64,000 nucleotides of DNA from Medicago truncatula (lineage: Eukaryota > Streptophyta > Magnoliopsida > Fabales > Fabaceae). The stretch spans positions 51,733,762 through 51,797,761 of the forward strand of contig NC_053042.1 in NCBI RefSeq assembly GCF_003473485.1, in the 5' to 3' direction. The position numbers and the translations under genes were made by a program. This document shows positions 21,973 through 34,358 of the stretch, one piece after another. Within the stretch, counting starts at the first letter, position 1; every line of letters starts with the position of its first letter. The notes beneath the pieces were generated by a model. It did not search any database. It was not told the origin of the DNA and saw nothing but the letters and a program-made list of their open reading frames with translations.

Positions 21973-23877
21973 GACATAGCTACTTTACTGGACATATAGT
22001 TGTATAACAGTTGTTCTTTTCTTATATTGTTTTGAAGTATTTAACCAATACAATTCATGTTTATTCTTCATATACACATGTTCTTTCACTTTTGTCTATC
22101 TATATGATACGTGAATTGGGCAAGACATATTCTGCTTTTACTTGTTGAATTTTAGCGATCGACCGATGATTGATAATGATAAATTCAGTTCAATAGATTG
22201 ATTCTACAAGTGTAATGATATAGTTTTGAATGATAAGAAGACCAAGATTACAAAACTTCACAAATTCATGTTTGATGAGTTGAAAATAGTATTTTCATAT
22301 TGGTGTACTACATTCTCCAAAGGAGGCGATGAAAAAAATACGTCATTACTACAATAACATGCTGATTTTCGCATACACATACTCATCCTTTCTGAAGCCA
22401 CTTTACATTGAGTAATACTAATGCATGATGATAACAGGTACTAGTTAGTAGTGTGTAGTGACACGGATATGATATGACTACTGGTTGGATTTGACTTCAT
22501 GACCACATGCTGACTAATGAGCTATGATATTGCTTTGTTACTATATTTATTTCTCTCCAGATCAGATATGCAAAATCAAATGAGATTGAGACCACACTCC
22601 ATATCTTACGGGATTGGTATCATGCTGATTATATTTGGTTGGATGTTAGGGCTACAAACTTCAATCAGAACCCACCTTGATTCTGTCAAATCACCAAACA
22701 AATTGTGAGGTGCAAAATAACCATCACAAGAGTCACTCAGTATAAGAAATGTAATTGGAAAAATTTGTTGCACAGATTCTACTTTATTCTTGCTGACATA
22801 GACCGTATGTTTTTTCTTAGCTCAAGGAATATTGAAGCCTCAGTCTCCACATGCAAATTTGATTCTAATCAAGTGAGACTCTTTGACTATAACACCTCCA
22901 TTATGAAAAACAGCATTTAGGAGCCATTTGACTACATTATCTATTCATATCAAATAAAGGGTCACATCCTCGATTGAAAGTCTATGTAAGACCTCAAAAT
23001 TACATCAGATTCAATACAAAAAGGTTACATGCTTTGATGGAGCAAGAATTTATCTTGATTGTAGGAAAGTTCTAGTGTGTACACACTCGCATAATATCTG
23101 AGTTACATAAAATTAATTACTGTTTCACACATAAACATTGTGTGCATGAAATTATAGTTCATACAAATCCAAGTAAAACTAATCAGTTGCGACACTTGGA
23201 ATATGATGAATTTGTTAGGAGTCTATCGTCGATTAGTAGCTGTAAATAAACTTCCCTGAAAATGAAGTTGTCCAATTCCTGGAAAGTAAACTTACCCAGC
23301 TCTATTTAGCTGTGTTTGTCATGCTTATGAGAAATACAAGAATAAACAAATAAATATGGTCAAGGATAGGAAACCCATTTTAACATCATGTGATTAGTCA
23401 CATGATCCATATTAGCATGTGATGGAAACATTATAGAAATGTCTGAGAAGTATGGGATTTGATTAAGGATCACATGACAAGCTCCTTCCATTCCATGTTC
23501 TACTCCACAACACAACAAAATGTGGCAGGTCCAATAATCCATTATCCATGTACCTTCCTTCCCTTTCCTATTCCTCAAATCTGATTCTTTCACACAACTA
23601 TTGAGCGGTTGAAAAAATCTTAACTACATTATTTCATTCTTTTTAAAAGAGGGAAGGCAAGTTTATATTTATGCATTACACTAGTATCTTAACCTACTTG
23701 CTTTGTTCTCCATCGTCCATTAAAACCATCAGCCACCAACAAGCTATTGAGAAGAATTGCTTCCCTTTGAGATACATAGACTCCGGTTACAATACATTTT
23801 TATGGGATAGTTCCAAGCACAATAATTCCCTTCTTTTTTCTTGCCTCATCCGTTGTTTGTTTCGAGTAAACCCTGCC
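21973..23877. other. LIP2 3' UTR and spacer
   Basis: LIP2 3' UTR with possible poly(A) signals in the AT-rich stretch to about 22.1 kb. Short frames at 22.5-22.9 and 23.36-23.59 kb have no recognisable motif and no splice support, and I do not call them genes. 23.6-23.87 kb probably holds the promoter and leader of the peptide gene. Confidence 0.4.
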
Positions 23878-24147
23878 ATGATAACCACTCAGCGTACTTT
23901 GTTGGGTCTCTTTGTCCTAATGCTCTTAAATTTAATGACATGTTCTATAGTTTTGATCAATAGTGAAACTAGAAGCAATCTTATAGATAGGTTTCCGTCA
24001 CGAAAGCTGTTGGTTCATGTTTCCTCCTTCTCTGCAAGTTTAAACAAGTCGGAAATATCTTATGAAGCCTCTCAGAGATCTGTAGACACAAGTTTAAGGA
24101 AGACTCCAGCTAGCAAATCAAATCCAATCCAAAACAAGAGACTTTGA
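23878..24147 (+). CDS. Small secreted-peptide precursor, CLE-like tail
   Basis: Open frame of 89 codons starting MITTQRTLLG. Residues about 5-30 form a hydrophobic signal peptide (LFVLMLLNLM...), followed by a variable, Ser-rich middle and a basic tail RKTPASKSNPIQNKRL (74-89). The tail resembles the CLE dodecapeptide pattern (R-x-x-P...N/D-P-I-x-N) but has one extra residue between the Pro and the Asn-Pro, and Gln where His is usual. The frame continues upstream to 23671, but the ATG at 23878 is the one that puts the hydrophobic stretch at the N-terminus. No intron needed. Could also belong to another post-translationally processed peptide family. Confidence 0.6.
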   Translation: MITTQRTLLGLFVLMLLNLMTCSIVLINSETRSNLIDRFPSRKLLVHVSSFSASLNKSEISYEASQRSVDTSLRKTPASKSNPIQNKRL

Positions 24148-24599
24148 CATCATTTGCGTCTGGCGATCTCAATTTCAAGGAGGAATTAAATCTAACATCT
24201 TTCTAGAGTTTTTTAGTTTTGCCTGGCTAGCATTTTGACTAGGTAAGAAAGCTGGATTTGCAATCAAGAGTACATCTTTCACATAGCTGCTAGGACTTTG
24301 TTAAGTTTTATTTTTGTCTTGGATTACAAAATGAGTTATCATCTGATGTAATTGAAGCATATTATACTAGAAAAATAATTACGCAGCATTGCTCTGTACT
24401 TATGTTTTATTAGATTATATCTCTTGTAGTCGCAGTGTCAAATGTATACAAATAGTTTATTTCTAATTTGGATGAAAAGTGTAACATAAAACCAAAAACA
24501 ATCAAGCATGATACTGTGAACCATTTTATTATAATCTTTCAAAATTGAGACAAGTAACTATTGCTTGCTTCAGCAGAAGTTATAAAAAGTTGTTGCTTT
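24148..24599. other. 3' flank shared with xylanase 3
   Basis: 24.23-24.4 kb matches 61.25-61.4 kb (a 'tttgttgagttttattt'-like core and 'gaagcatattncactagaaaa'), so this flank was duplicated together with the xylanase gene. It holds the convergent 3' ends of the peptide gene and xylanase 1. Confidence 0.55.
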
Positions 24600-27587
24600 T
24601 TAGGCATGCATTTTCACATGGATACTTTCCAAAGAAAATTCTTTCCTCACACTTATATTCAGTGTTTTGGAGTAATTGGTTAGAGGATGTGTAACGGTCA
24701 CATCATAATCCCCGTGATGTAATGAAAGATCTATAATTCCTCTACTGTTTGCTATGGCCGTATGTGGCCCAGATCCCCACTCAAGAATCAACTTATCCAC
24801 AACGTCTCCAGTTGGAGTATTTTGAAAATCTGCATCTGCAAGGAGTGTACTGTTGAAACCAGCCTGTGCTGGACCCACAAACATTACAATCCCTTGCACA
24901 GCAGGATGAGAGTAACCTTCTCTAAGAATCTCTTCAAAGTACTCTGCCTGCCAAACAAGCAAAAAATGCAAAAGAAATGTTCATTTTCTATTTGTTCCTG
25001 TCATGGAATGTGGCTTGTAACTGTAATGTGAATGAAACCTGTCATATATTGTTTACTTTTTTTGCAAACAGATGAAAACAGATAGATAAACTATCCATCT
25101 TTGGTCTTAAATCACGAAGCATTGTATTTTAACTAGTGTAATAAGCAGAATTTATAAATAACAAATTTTCTTGAAGAGAAGAAGTTTATTATATTACTTT
25201 TGAAGGTTGAACATACCTGATTTGGCTGAGGATCCACACTGGTTTCTGTGAGCCATATAGGAAGTCCAGTTGCTGCAAGAAGATCAAGACCTGACCTCAT
25301 ATATGCAATGTTTGGCACGCCACTTGAAAAATGGCACTGCAACCCTATGGCCAATGATATTCCAGCATTTCCTGGAAACTGCTGAATCTCCTTAAGCTTC
25401 CGGATATAATTGGTTGGGCTGGCATCCTTATCACCACTGTATTCGATAGTGTTATACTCATTCATGAACATGTTCGTTGTGGGATCAAGATGGTAAGCTG
25501 CTGAATAGTATACTGCAGAGGCATTTTTGCCGAGGTTGTCCTCAAAAAAGTGGAAGTGGACATTCTCATTTACCACGTCCCATGCAATCAATTGTCCTTT
25601 ATACCTTGAGACCACGGATTTCATTCTTTTTGCAGCTGCTTCTCGTAATTCATCAGGAGACAGGGACAAATCCCATTCAGGTTGACGTCTTTCACTGTCC
25701 CACAAAATGTTATGACCTCTGACAGATATGCCATTTTCCTTAGCAAATTTCAGCATGGCATCTGGGATAGTATAGTTTTCATGGCCTTGGATTTTCTCTG
25801 TACTATACCACTTCATCTCGTTAGTGAAAGTTGTGTATTTGAATCTTGACACAAACCATTTCTGGTAGTCACTGTTTGTGAGGATATGACGGTTCATCGC
25901 ACATCCATATGGAAAATTTGCCCTTGTTTGTTTAATAACAACTGTTGCTCCTTCCAACACTGTTTCATTTGGATGAGTTACCTGGAATCTCACCCTGCTC
26001 TTACGTACCTGTAGGTTATAAATCAGATAACTTAAGCATTTTTTCTGCTATACATCTACTACTGATTTTCATTATGCAATTTGGTATGCTATTGAGTTTG
26101 TTCCTCTTAATGACAACATGCTTGACTATTGGTCTGCGAGGCCGAGAGTCGTGATGGTAGTACTAGTAATACAAAAATAAAAGCAACGATTCATCCCCTG
26201 GTGCAAAGCACAGGTATCTATGTGAAAACAATATAAGCATTAGCTTACCCTCTCAATGCTGCTATCTTGGTGTGACCTCCATTGCTCTCTGGTGAATGGT
26301 TGTAAGGAGACACTATGAACCCATAATTCCACAATTGGATTCTCACTCTGCATGCAAGTTGATTTCAGTCAACAAATATCTAAGCACATAAAAACAAGTA
26401 CTTTAACCATTTCATTTCACTCTCACAGGTTACAAATTTTACTCAACTTCCAAGCATGAATAGTTCTCATAGAAAATGACACACTTCTAACTTAACTCTC
26501 CTATAGAAAATGAAATTTACATGCTATTTGAGCATTTGTTCAGAAGAGGGTTAATTGTTAACATTTACACTTTTTTTTTTATATGCAAATACTGAGAAGT
26601 GAAAACTACGTACTTGCAATGACACACTTGAGGAAATATGCAAAATAAGATAAGAAGAAAACCATTTCACCTCAAAAAGAATCTCAGCAGGGCTTGAAAA
26701 GTTTGCAACTATACCGCCTTTTAGCAGCGACCAACATCCATGTTTGGCTATCACATGGCCACCATGCACCAGTTCACTTCCATTTCTTTTAAATACAACT
26801 GACACAATGTCACTTCCTTCACTGAGCTGAAACCAAGCTGAATATAAAGAATGCTTAAGAAAGCTAAATTAATGAATCACAAACATGGCAACATTCATCA
26901 AATAATCATTAAGGACAAAAAAATAGAAGTTACCAGAAAACATGTATATCATTCCTTTCTTCAGTTGGACCTTCTGTGAGAAACCATCCAATGTTTGTCT
27001 TCTGTTGCTAGCAACAATGAATCTATTTTCATCATTTGATATTCGTTCCTCGATTGTTCCATTTCCAAACACTCTCCAACCCTTTATGTTGTGATCAAAT
27101 CCTGGATTTACTATAATGCCTCCTCCATATTGTGCCCTCTTAGGTTCTGTCACACACTGCTTTATTTCAAGGCATAGAATAAGCTCAACTTAGGCCATGT
27201 TTGGATAAACAACTTAATTTGCAGCTTATAGCATAAGCCCTTATCATGATTAGTCCTAATGTAGAAACAATTTCTATAGCAAAAGATAAAATAAAGTAAA
27301 ACTATTTTTGTATAAGTTATAAGTTGATTTCATAAGTTAAAAAGAACTTATAAACAATTGATAAGCTGTGATCATAAATTCTCAGAATCAGTGTCACAAG
27401 TGTTTATGCACTAAGATTTTTTGTCGGTATATAAAAAACTAGTAATAAAGAAGAGATAAGGAAGTGGCATTGCCTGAGTAGTAGCAGAATAATCATAAGG
27501 CATAGAATGTTGTAGCTCTGATGAAAAGTGAAGAAGGCAAGATGTGGTGAACAACAAAATGCATAGCTCTGCTGCACCGACCTTCAT
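24600..27587 (-). CDS. Endo-1,4-beta-xylanase 1 (CBM22-GH10), six exons
   Basis: Secreted wall enzyme predicted to cut beta-1,4-xylan. My exons on the minus strand are 27587-27474, 27156-26934, 26837-26671, 26347-26249, 26008-25217 and 24947-24600, joining to 580 codons with phases matching xylanase 2. Residues 1-28 are a signal peptide, about 39-195 a CBM22-type xylan-binding module (AQYGGGIIVNPGFD start), and about 205-500 the GH10 barrel. The acid/base Glu349 lies in WDVVNE and the nucleophile Glu456 in LPIWLTET; FTNEMKW and RGHNILWD are also kept. It differs from its sisters at GCAMNR (others GCGMN) and GLQCHF (others GVQGHF). Intron 1 has a GC donor. A TATATA at about 27653-27658 (minus strand) lies upstream of the ATG. 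Confidence 0.92.
27191..27400. mobile_element. hAT-like MITE remnant in xylanase 1 intron 1
   Basis: Begins GGCCATGTTTGGATAAACA, a terminus type seen in plant hAT MITEs, and continues with ataagttataagttgattt-like inverted motifs. The far end is not clear, so it is probably truncated. Absent from the matching xylanase 2 intron. Confidence 0.5.
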
Positions 27588-27659
27588 ATTGTATGATTTA
27601 TCAAACAAACAAACAAACAAACAAACAACCCTTCAACTTATGCACCGTCCACTATATAT

Positions 27660-28490
27660 CCATTTTCCGTCAAACATTGCAGTTGGTAAGTAACCGTTCA
27701 TTAACTCACTACTTTTTTTCTTTATTACCTTCTTATTTACTACTTTACTTACTATTTACTCAAATTTCTCTCCTTCTTTTTACTTGAGTTAAATCTCTCT
27801 TGTTTAGTAAAACTCATACACACTCGGTGATCAAGATTGAAAATGTAAGTTCAAACATACGTTTAGTGCTTGACTTTCTCTCCTTTTTTTTTTGAGTGAT
27901 AGTGCTTGAGTTATTTATTTTTTTGTGGGTTTGTGTTTTGAATTACTATAACAATGATCAAATATTATTCCATTAAATGAGTTTGGTTAGTTGGATCGAA
28001 TTATGTCATATTTCATCCCAAAATTAGGTTCATTGACTATCTAATATATGTACTATATATTATAGATCAAATACATTACGTATTTAATAAACTTACAAGT
28101 TTTTTTATTTTTTTATTTTTTATAATTGTGACTGAAAAGAGTAATGTTTTATATTAAATCATATTTGGATCCAATTCATCAACCTCGAAATTTTTCCTAA
28201 CAATTTCTCCTATAGTTTTCCTAGATCATGATCTATCTCTTTTGATCCGACTCTTCTCATATAATCTATTCTTTGTATTATAACATATATATATATATAT
28301 ATAATATAAGTTTTCTCTCGTTCAAACCCTCTTTTCGTTACCACAACTCTCTCAGATTGTTTCTTTTCTAATCTTATCCCGTCTAGTTTTACCACTCATC
28401 CAACATAAATTTATCATTTTTGATATGCTTAATTGATTCTCGTATAGTATTTTCAGTGTTGTTTTGAAACATGCTTTAATTGTTTTTATT
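27660..28490. other. Promoter of xylanase 1 and AT-rich spacer
   Basis: Upstream region of xylanase 1. It shows a run of (CAAA)n at 27.60-27.63 kb and an (AT)n run at 28.28-28.31 kb, otherwise low-complexity AT-rich DNA with no gene supported. Confidence 0.45.
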
Positions 28491-28495
28491 ACTTA

Positions 28496-28632
28496 TTATC
28501 TTAGTGTGGTCCCACATTTAATTGTTTTACCGTAAATTATGTCCTTTAACTGTTTGTTGAAGTGTTTCTTCCACCTGTTTATATAGATTTTAAAATTCTG
28601 GTGTATTTTGTGGTAGATTTCTGACAAAGAGG
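28496..28632 (+). repeat. LIP2-leader duplicate at 3' flank of xylanase 2
   Basis: 'ctttaactgtttgttgaagt' followed by 'tttcttccacctgtttatat' and 'ggtgtattttgtggt' match 21.0-21.07 kb in the first intron of LIP2. It breaks off exactly where the xylanase 3' flank (gatgaaaagtgtaa) begins, so this is a duplication junction. Confidence 0.7.
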
Positions 28633-28777
28633 GTTCATTTCTGATTTCGATGAAAAGTGTAATATTACAAAAAATAATCAACTTGATGGTGCAAACCATT
28701 TTATTACTATAATCTTTCAAAATTGACAGAGTTAACTATTGCTAGCTTCAGTATAAGTTGTAAAAGTTGGTATCTTT

Positions 28778-31700
28778 TTAGGCATGCATTTTTACATGGA
28801 TGGTTTCCGGTGAAAATCCTTTCCTTACACTTATATTCAGTTTTTTGGAGTATCGGATTAGAGGATGTGTAACAGTTACATCATAATCTCCATGATGTAG
28901 TGAAATATCTATCATTCCTCTACTGTCTGCTATGGCTGTATGAGTTCCAGTTCCCCACTCACCAATAAGCTTGTCCACAACGTCTCCGGTTGGAGTATTT
29001 TGAAAATTTGCGTCTGCAAGTTGTGTGTTGGTGAAACCGGCTTGTGCTGGACCTACAAACATTATAATCCCTTCAACATCTGGATGAGAGTAAGCCTCTC
29101 TTAGTATCTCTTCAAAATACATTGCCTGCCCAACACACAAAAATAAGAAAAAAAATAATAATTTTCTATTTGACCCTGTCATATAATGTGGCTACTGATG
29201 CTAATGAAACTAATAGTTCTGAAATTTTTCTTAGCTAAATTCAGGTTTGTTTCTTTTACTTCTATGACCAAGCAGAAGTTATTACTTTTAAAGTTTAGGA
29301 AATACCTGATTTGGATTAGAATCCACACTACTTTCAGTGAGCCATATAGGAAGTCCAGTTGCACCAAGAAGATCTAGACCTGACCTCATGTAAGCAATGT
29401 TTGGCACGCCGCGTGAAAAATGGCCTTGCACCCCTATAGTCAATAACATTCCAGTAGTGCCTGGAAATTGTTGAATCTGCTTAAGTTTCCTGATATAATT
29501 GGGTGGGCTGGCAACTTGGTCTGGACTGAATTCAATGGTGTTAAATTCATTCATAAACATGCTGGTGTTCGGATCAAGATAGTACGCTGTTGAATAATAT
29601 ACTGCAGAGGCATTTTCGCCGAGTTTGTCCTCAAAAAAGCGGTTATGGACATTCTCGTTCACAACGTCCCATGCAATTAATTGTCCACTATATCTTGAAA
29701 CCACAGATTTCATTCTTTTTGCAGCCGCTTCTCGTAATTCTTCAGGAGATAGGGACTTCACCCATTGGGGCTGAAATCTTTCATCGTCCCACAAAATGGC
29801 ATGACCTCTGACAGAAATGCCATTTTCTTTGGCAAATTTCAGCATGGCATCAGGAATAGTATAGTTTTCCTGGCCTTGAATTTTCTCTGTACTATACCAC
29901 TTCATCTCATTAGTGAAAGTTGTGTACTTGAATCTTGACACAAACCATTTCTGGTACTCAATGTTTGTGAGGATGTGATAGTTCATCCCACATCCGAATG
30001 GGAAATCTGCCTTTGTTTGTTTGATGACAACCGTTGCTCCTTCCAATGATGTTTCGTTTAGATGATTTACTTGGAATGTCACCTTGCTCTTACGTACCTG
30101 CAGGATATAGATCGCAATTCTTTAATAATTTTCTGTTATACTTTTACAACTTATTTTAAGAATGCAGGTTATGTATATTTTTTCTGCTATACTTGGATTG
30201 GATTAGCTTACCCTCTCAATGCTGTCGGCTTGGTGTGATCTCCATTGTGTTTTGTTGAATGGTTGTAAAGAGACACTATCAGTCCATAATTCCACACCTG
30301 GACTTGGATTCTTGCTCTGCATTGCTAGTAAATTTCAGTTGACAATATTTAACAAATATCTAAATAGATAAATCCAATAACTTCCACTATTTTATTTCAC
30401 TCTCTGATTATGCATTTTACTCAGCTTCCAAGTATGTATTATTTAAAATCGACATTTGACTGAAAACATATGGTGAATTATTGCACAGTGGATCTAAAGT
30501 CTTAACACTCTTGAAAATGATTTTTCTGAAGTAAAGGGTGACCCAATGAATCTTTGATAGATTTTAATACCATCATATAATTAAAATTCAGCTCGACTCG
30601 TCTATACAAAACGGTTTGTTTTGTGAGAGATCTTTCTCTTTATACTACCTCCGTCCCTAATTACAAAACCCTTTTGAAAAAATAACGGGAATTAAAATAG
30701 TAGATATTTGTATTAAATATGTTTGTAATTACTATTATTTTTACAATTTTATCCTTTAAGAAAGAGGGTTGGCTTATGTTTTCAACATTCTATTTATTGT
30801 TGATTGAAGAAAAAGATGTATAATAAATAGGGGCATGTATGTAAAGAAATAATTAATTTAGTTGGAAATAGAAAAGGGGTCTTATAAAAAGGGACAAATT
30901 TTTTTTTCAAAAGGGTCTTATAATTAGAGACGGAGGTAGTAATTTTTTTTAAGGCCGTTTCTATTTACTATCCAAGACTTCAATACTTTTTTTTATATAC
31001 CCTATAATGCCCAACACTATTGTGCTTGGTGAGTAAGTTGATAATTTAATGGGTGGACCTAATGAAAAGACTTTAATACCATATTAGGTTCTTATATCAA
31101 ATTTAACTCAATGCTACCAAATTGACTTGTAAGGTAAGAATGTCTTCAATTTATAAACTTATATCTCATCAGATGTGAGACTCTTAACATAACGCCGAAG
31201 AAATATTTAAATAGTCAATTTCATTTTCTATTTGAGAGTGAAGAGACAAAATGATAATAAAAACCATGTAATCATGTATTTGAGGAAATTTGAAGAAATA
31301 AAAGCAAAATAAGATAAGATAAAAACCATTTAACCTCAAAAAGGATTTCAGCAGGGCTTGAAAATTTTGCAACTATGCCTCCTTTTAGAAGAGACCAACA
31401 TCCATATTTTGCTATCACATGGCCACCTTTTACCAATTCACTTCCATTTATTTTAAATACCACAGAAATTGTGTCACTTCCTTCACTCAGCTGGAACCAA
31501 GCTGAATTAGGAAAATGTTTTAGAAAAGTAAATTAATGAATCAACAACATGGTAACATACATCATTAACAAAAGAGAAACATAGGTTACCAGAAAAAATA
31601 TATATCATTTCTTTCTCCAGTTGGACTTTTTGTGATAAACTATCTAATGGTTGTGTTCTGTTGCTGACAACAATAAATGTATTTCCATCATTTGATGTTC

Positions 31701-33031
31701 GTTCCTTGATTGTTCCATGCTCAAACACCGTCCAATCCTTAATGTTGTGATCAAATCCTGGATTTACTATAATGCCACCTCCATATTGTGCTCTCTGAGG
31801 TTCTGGGACACACTGGTTTATTTCAAGACAAGTTTGTGACTTAAAACACATTGATGTGAAATCATCCAATTGGATTAATAATATACTAGTTTTATGTCAC
31901 GTCAATAAAAAAAGTTGCTAATTCGCAATTTTTGATTCAAAACTATGAGTGCGGGACAAAAATGGATTTTATGAAGGAGAAAATTGTGAGTGAGTAAAAA
32001 TATGACCAAAACTACAATTGAGTCTCATCGTAATTTTTTTGACGAGACACTTTTAGTAAATAAAATGACTAAAAAGAATAGAAAAATGCTAAAAGACACG
32101 ATAAATATTTTCGTGCTACACACACGAATGTGGTAACAACCTCCATATACAAGGGTTTCTCTCTATTTCTATATTGGGTTTTCATCTTCATATCATCCTT
32201 TTATATTTTCAATCGTTATTGAGACCTCTTTTATATTGTCGGTGGTACTAGAATCATATGCTGCCACGATTATGAGGATCAATTTTGGAGCATTTTTTAT
32301 TTGCCTTTCTCTTTAATATTAAAATAATAATTAAAACAAGCCTATAAATAGTAATGTTCACTAAAAAATATATATAATATTAATCATGACAATTCCAAAG
32401 AGCTCATTATCTCTAGGAATATAAATGACATAAAAGCATTGTATTACAATGCATTCATGGCATACTTCAGCATTCTAACCATATGCTAGTTTCTACGTTT
32501 AATACATATATAATACAAAAAAATAAAAAAATAAAAAAAAAAAAAAAAAAAAGAGGCATAAGGGAGAAGCCTTAATGACTTTTTGAGCACAAACCCATAA
32601 GTGAAAAATGTTGTAGTATTGGTTGATTCATAAACAGCTTGCCTGATTTAAAGTTTATAAAATAATTGAAACAATTTTGTTTTCTTCATTTATAGAACAG
32701 ATAAAATGTGAAAAAGAATCAAGTTGTAAAAAGAACACTCTTATTTTTCGATTAGTACGTGTGTATATAACTAATGTATAATTAACTAATTTTGTTAAAA
32801 AAAACTAATATAACTAAAATGATAAAGTAGTGACATTGCCTCAGTCGTAGCAGAATAATCATAAGGCATAGATTGGAGTTGGAGCCCTGCATGTGTGTTG
32901 AAAAGATAAGTTATTAGAGAAAAGGGACAGTAAAGAGTAGTTAGAGTGAGGGACAAAAAGAAACCTGAAATAAGTACAAGGCAGGATGTGTTGAACAAAA
33001 ATATGCACAGTTCTGTTGCAACCTTCATCAT
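28778..33031 (-). CDS. Endo-1,4-beta-xylanase 2 (CBM22-GH10), seven exons
   Basis: Paralogue of xylanase 1. Minus-strand exons are 33031-32965, 32886-32840, 31812-31590, 31501-31335, 30316-30212, 30097-29306 and 29125-28778, giving 582 codons with all junction phases consistent. The signal peptide is in the first coding exon (MMKVATELCIFLF), CBM22 at about 39-197 and GH10 at about 207-502. Acid/base Glu351 lies in WDVVNE and nucleophile Glu458 in LPIWLTES. Exon 5 is exactly 792 nt and the last exon exactly 348 nt in all three copies. It has one intron more than xylanase 1, splitting the signal-peptide exon, and the same GC-donor intron after YDYSATTE. TATATAAAA near 33081-33090 (plus-strand coordinates; reverse it for the gene) lies about 50 bp upstream. 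Looks intact. Confidence 0.92.
30645..30939. mobile_element. Stowaway MITE, 295 bp, in xylanase 2 intron
   Basis: TA target duplication, termini CTACCTCCGTCCCTAATTA and the inverse TAATTAGAGACGGAGGTAG. Lies in the intron between the last CBM22 exon and the linker exon. Confidence 0.88.
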
Positions 33032-33039
33032 TGTCACTA

Positions 33040-33300
33040 ATCAAACAATGCTTCATCTTATGCCCCTTGCCACCTTCCAATATATAAAAAATTTCCAACA
33101 TGTGAAACATTGCAGATTGTAAACATCATTAACTGTTTTGACCCAAAAAAAAAAAAAAAAATCATTAACTGTCTGCTGTTTTTCTTTGTTAATTACTTAT
33201 TTATTTAATCAAACAGCCTCCATCTCCTATATTTCTCTCTCTCTCTCTCTCTTTTGTGTGGTAATGTTATATTTCTCCATCTATCAAATAAATAAATTGA
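33040..33300. other. Promoter region of xylanase 2
   Basis: Resembles the xylanase 1 upstream region (ttgcagattgtaaacatcat versus ttgcagttggtaagtaaccg), so the promoters were copied too. It contains an A-run at 33.15 kb and a (TC)n run at 33.23-33.25 kb. Confidence 0.55.
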
Positions 33301-33301
33301 T

Positions 33302-33590
33302 ATTCCCTCGGTCCCAAATTATAAATTGTTTTGATCATTTCACACAAATTAATAAATATAATAAATTTTGTATGGGAAAGAAAGATTATAAGTTATTTTA
33401 TAAAATTATTCTACATTAATGGTGTGCGAAAGATAAATGATAAAGTTAAAAGAAAAGAGTAATAAATAGTTAAGGTCATAATATGAAAAAATAACATTAA
33501 AATTTCATTGGTATTGTAAAACAACGTAACTTATAATTTGGAACATTTTTTTTCTTCCTAAATTGACTTATAATTTGGAACGGTAGATGT
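33302..33590. mobile_element. Decayed Stowaway-type MITE
   Basis: The left end 'tccctcggtcccaaattata' is inverse to 'cttataatttggaacggtag' at the right, with a third internal copy of the terminus near 33.53 kb. No clean target duplication remains. Confidence 0.6.
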
Positions 33591-33659
33591 GCTTAATAAT
33601 TCTCATTGTGCTTAGTATTGCACAAGTTAATATACACACGCACACATATATATTGATCT

Positions 33660-34080
33660 ATCCGGGAACATAGCTTATGGATGACACAATTGTGGTTCTC
33701 ATGCTGCGGTGAAACGGTGCGGCGGAGGAGGAACTCCGGTGCGGTTGAGGATTGCTTCTACCTGCAAAACAGACAATCGCTCCGATGTCCAAGTCAGTAT
33801 TTGTCAAGAGAGAGAAGTGTAAAAGTGTGCTTCTGAGATCGTACCTGGGCGTGGTAGAGATGCCATACTTGTATAGATTGTTTGGTTGCAACTGTTTTTG
33901 TGTAAACCGACTTGTTGCGGAATATAGTTGAATGAGTACAAGTTAACGACCAAGATCGTCTTCAGGCAGTGTTCCTGTGCGGTAAGACGCGCGGGTTACC
34001 TTGTGTAAGCATCTTTTGAGCCGGTGTGTCCATTAGTTGGGCTTTTGTTAATGGGTCGTTGTTGAGTCGAGGTCCGGTCC
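33660..34080. other. GC-richer island of unknown origin
   Basis: About 400 bp with clearly higher GC than its surroundings (gcggtgaaacggtgcggcgg, gcggtaagacgcgcgggtta). Only short frames; I do not recognise a protein. Probably the end of a transposon whose body is not here. Confidence 0.35.
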
Positions 34081-34358
34081 AAAACATTTATATACGCATT
34101 ATATTCTTAATAAAATTATTATTTCATTGTGTAAAAAAACATCATTATATATTATTTCATAAACCTACAACTGTAATTTGAAGGCAAAATCATCAAATGA
34201 ATCTCCCCGACCCAATCAATCATCAACGTTGATGGAAACTACTTTGAAAATTCTTTTCAAAAAGATAGATCGGGTTAGCTTTGGTGATCTCATTCGAAGC
34301 TCCAGTAATGTTTGGTGTATATGAGCTCTAATAAGGAAGAAAGATAAGACGGAAGCTT

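Noticed and set aside
22517-22920. Two small plus-strand frames after LIP2
   Set aside because: No start context, motif or splice signal stands out; likely chance frames in spacer.
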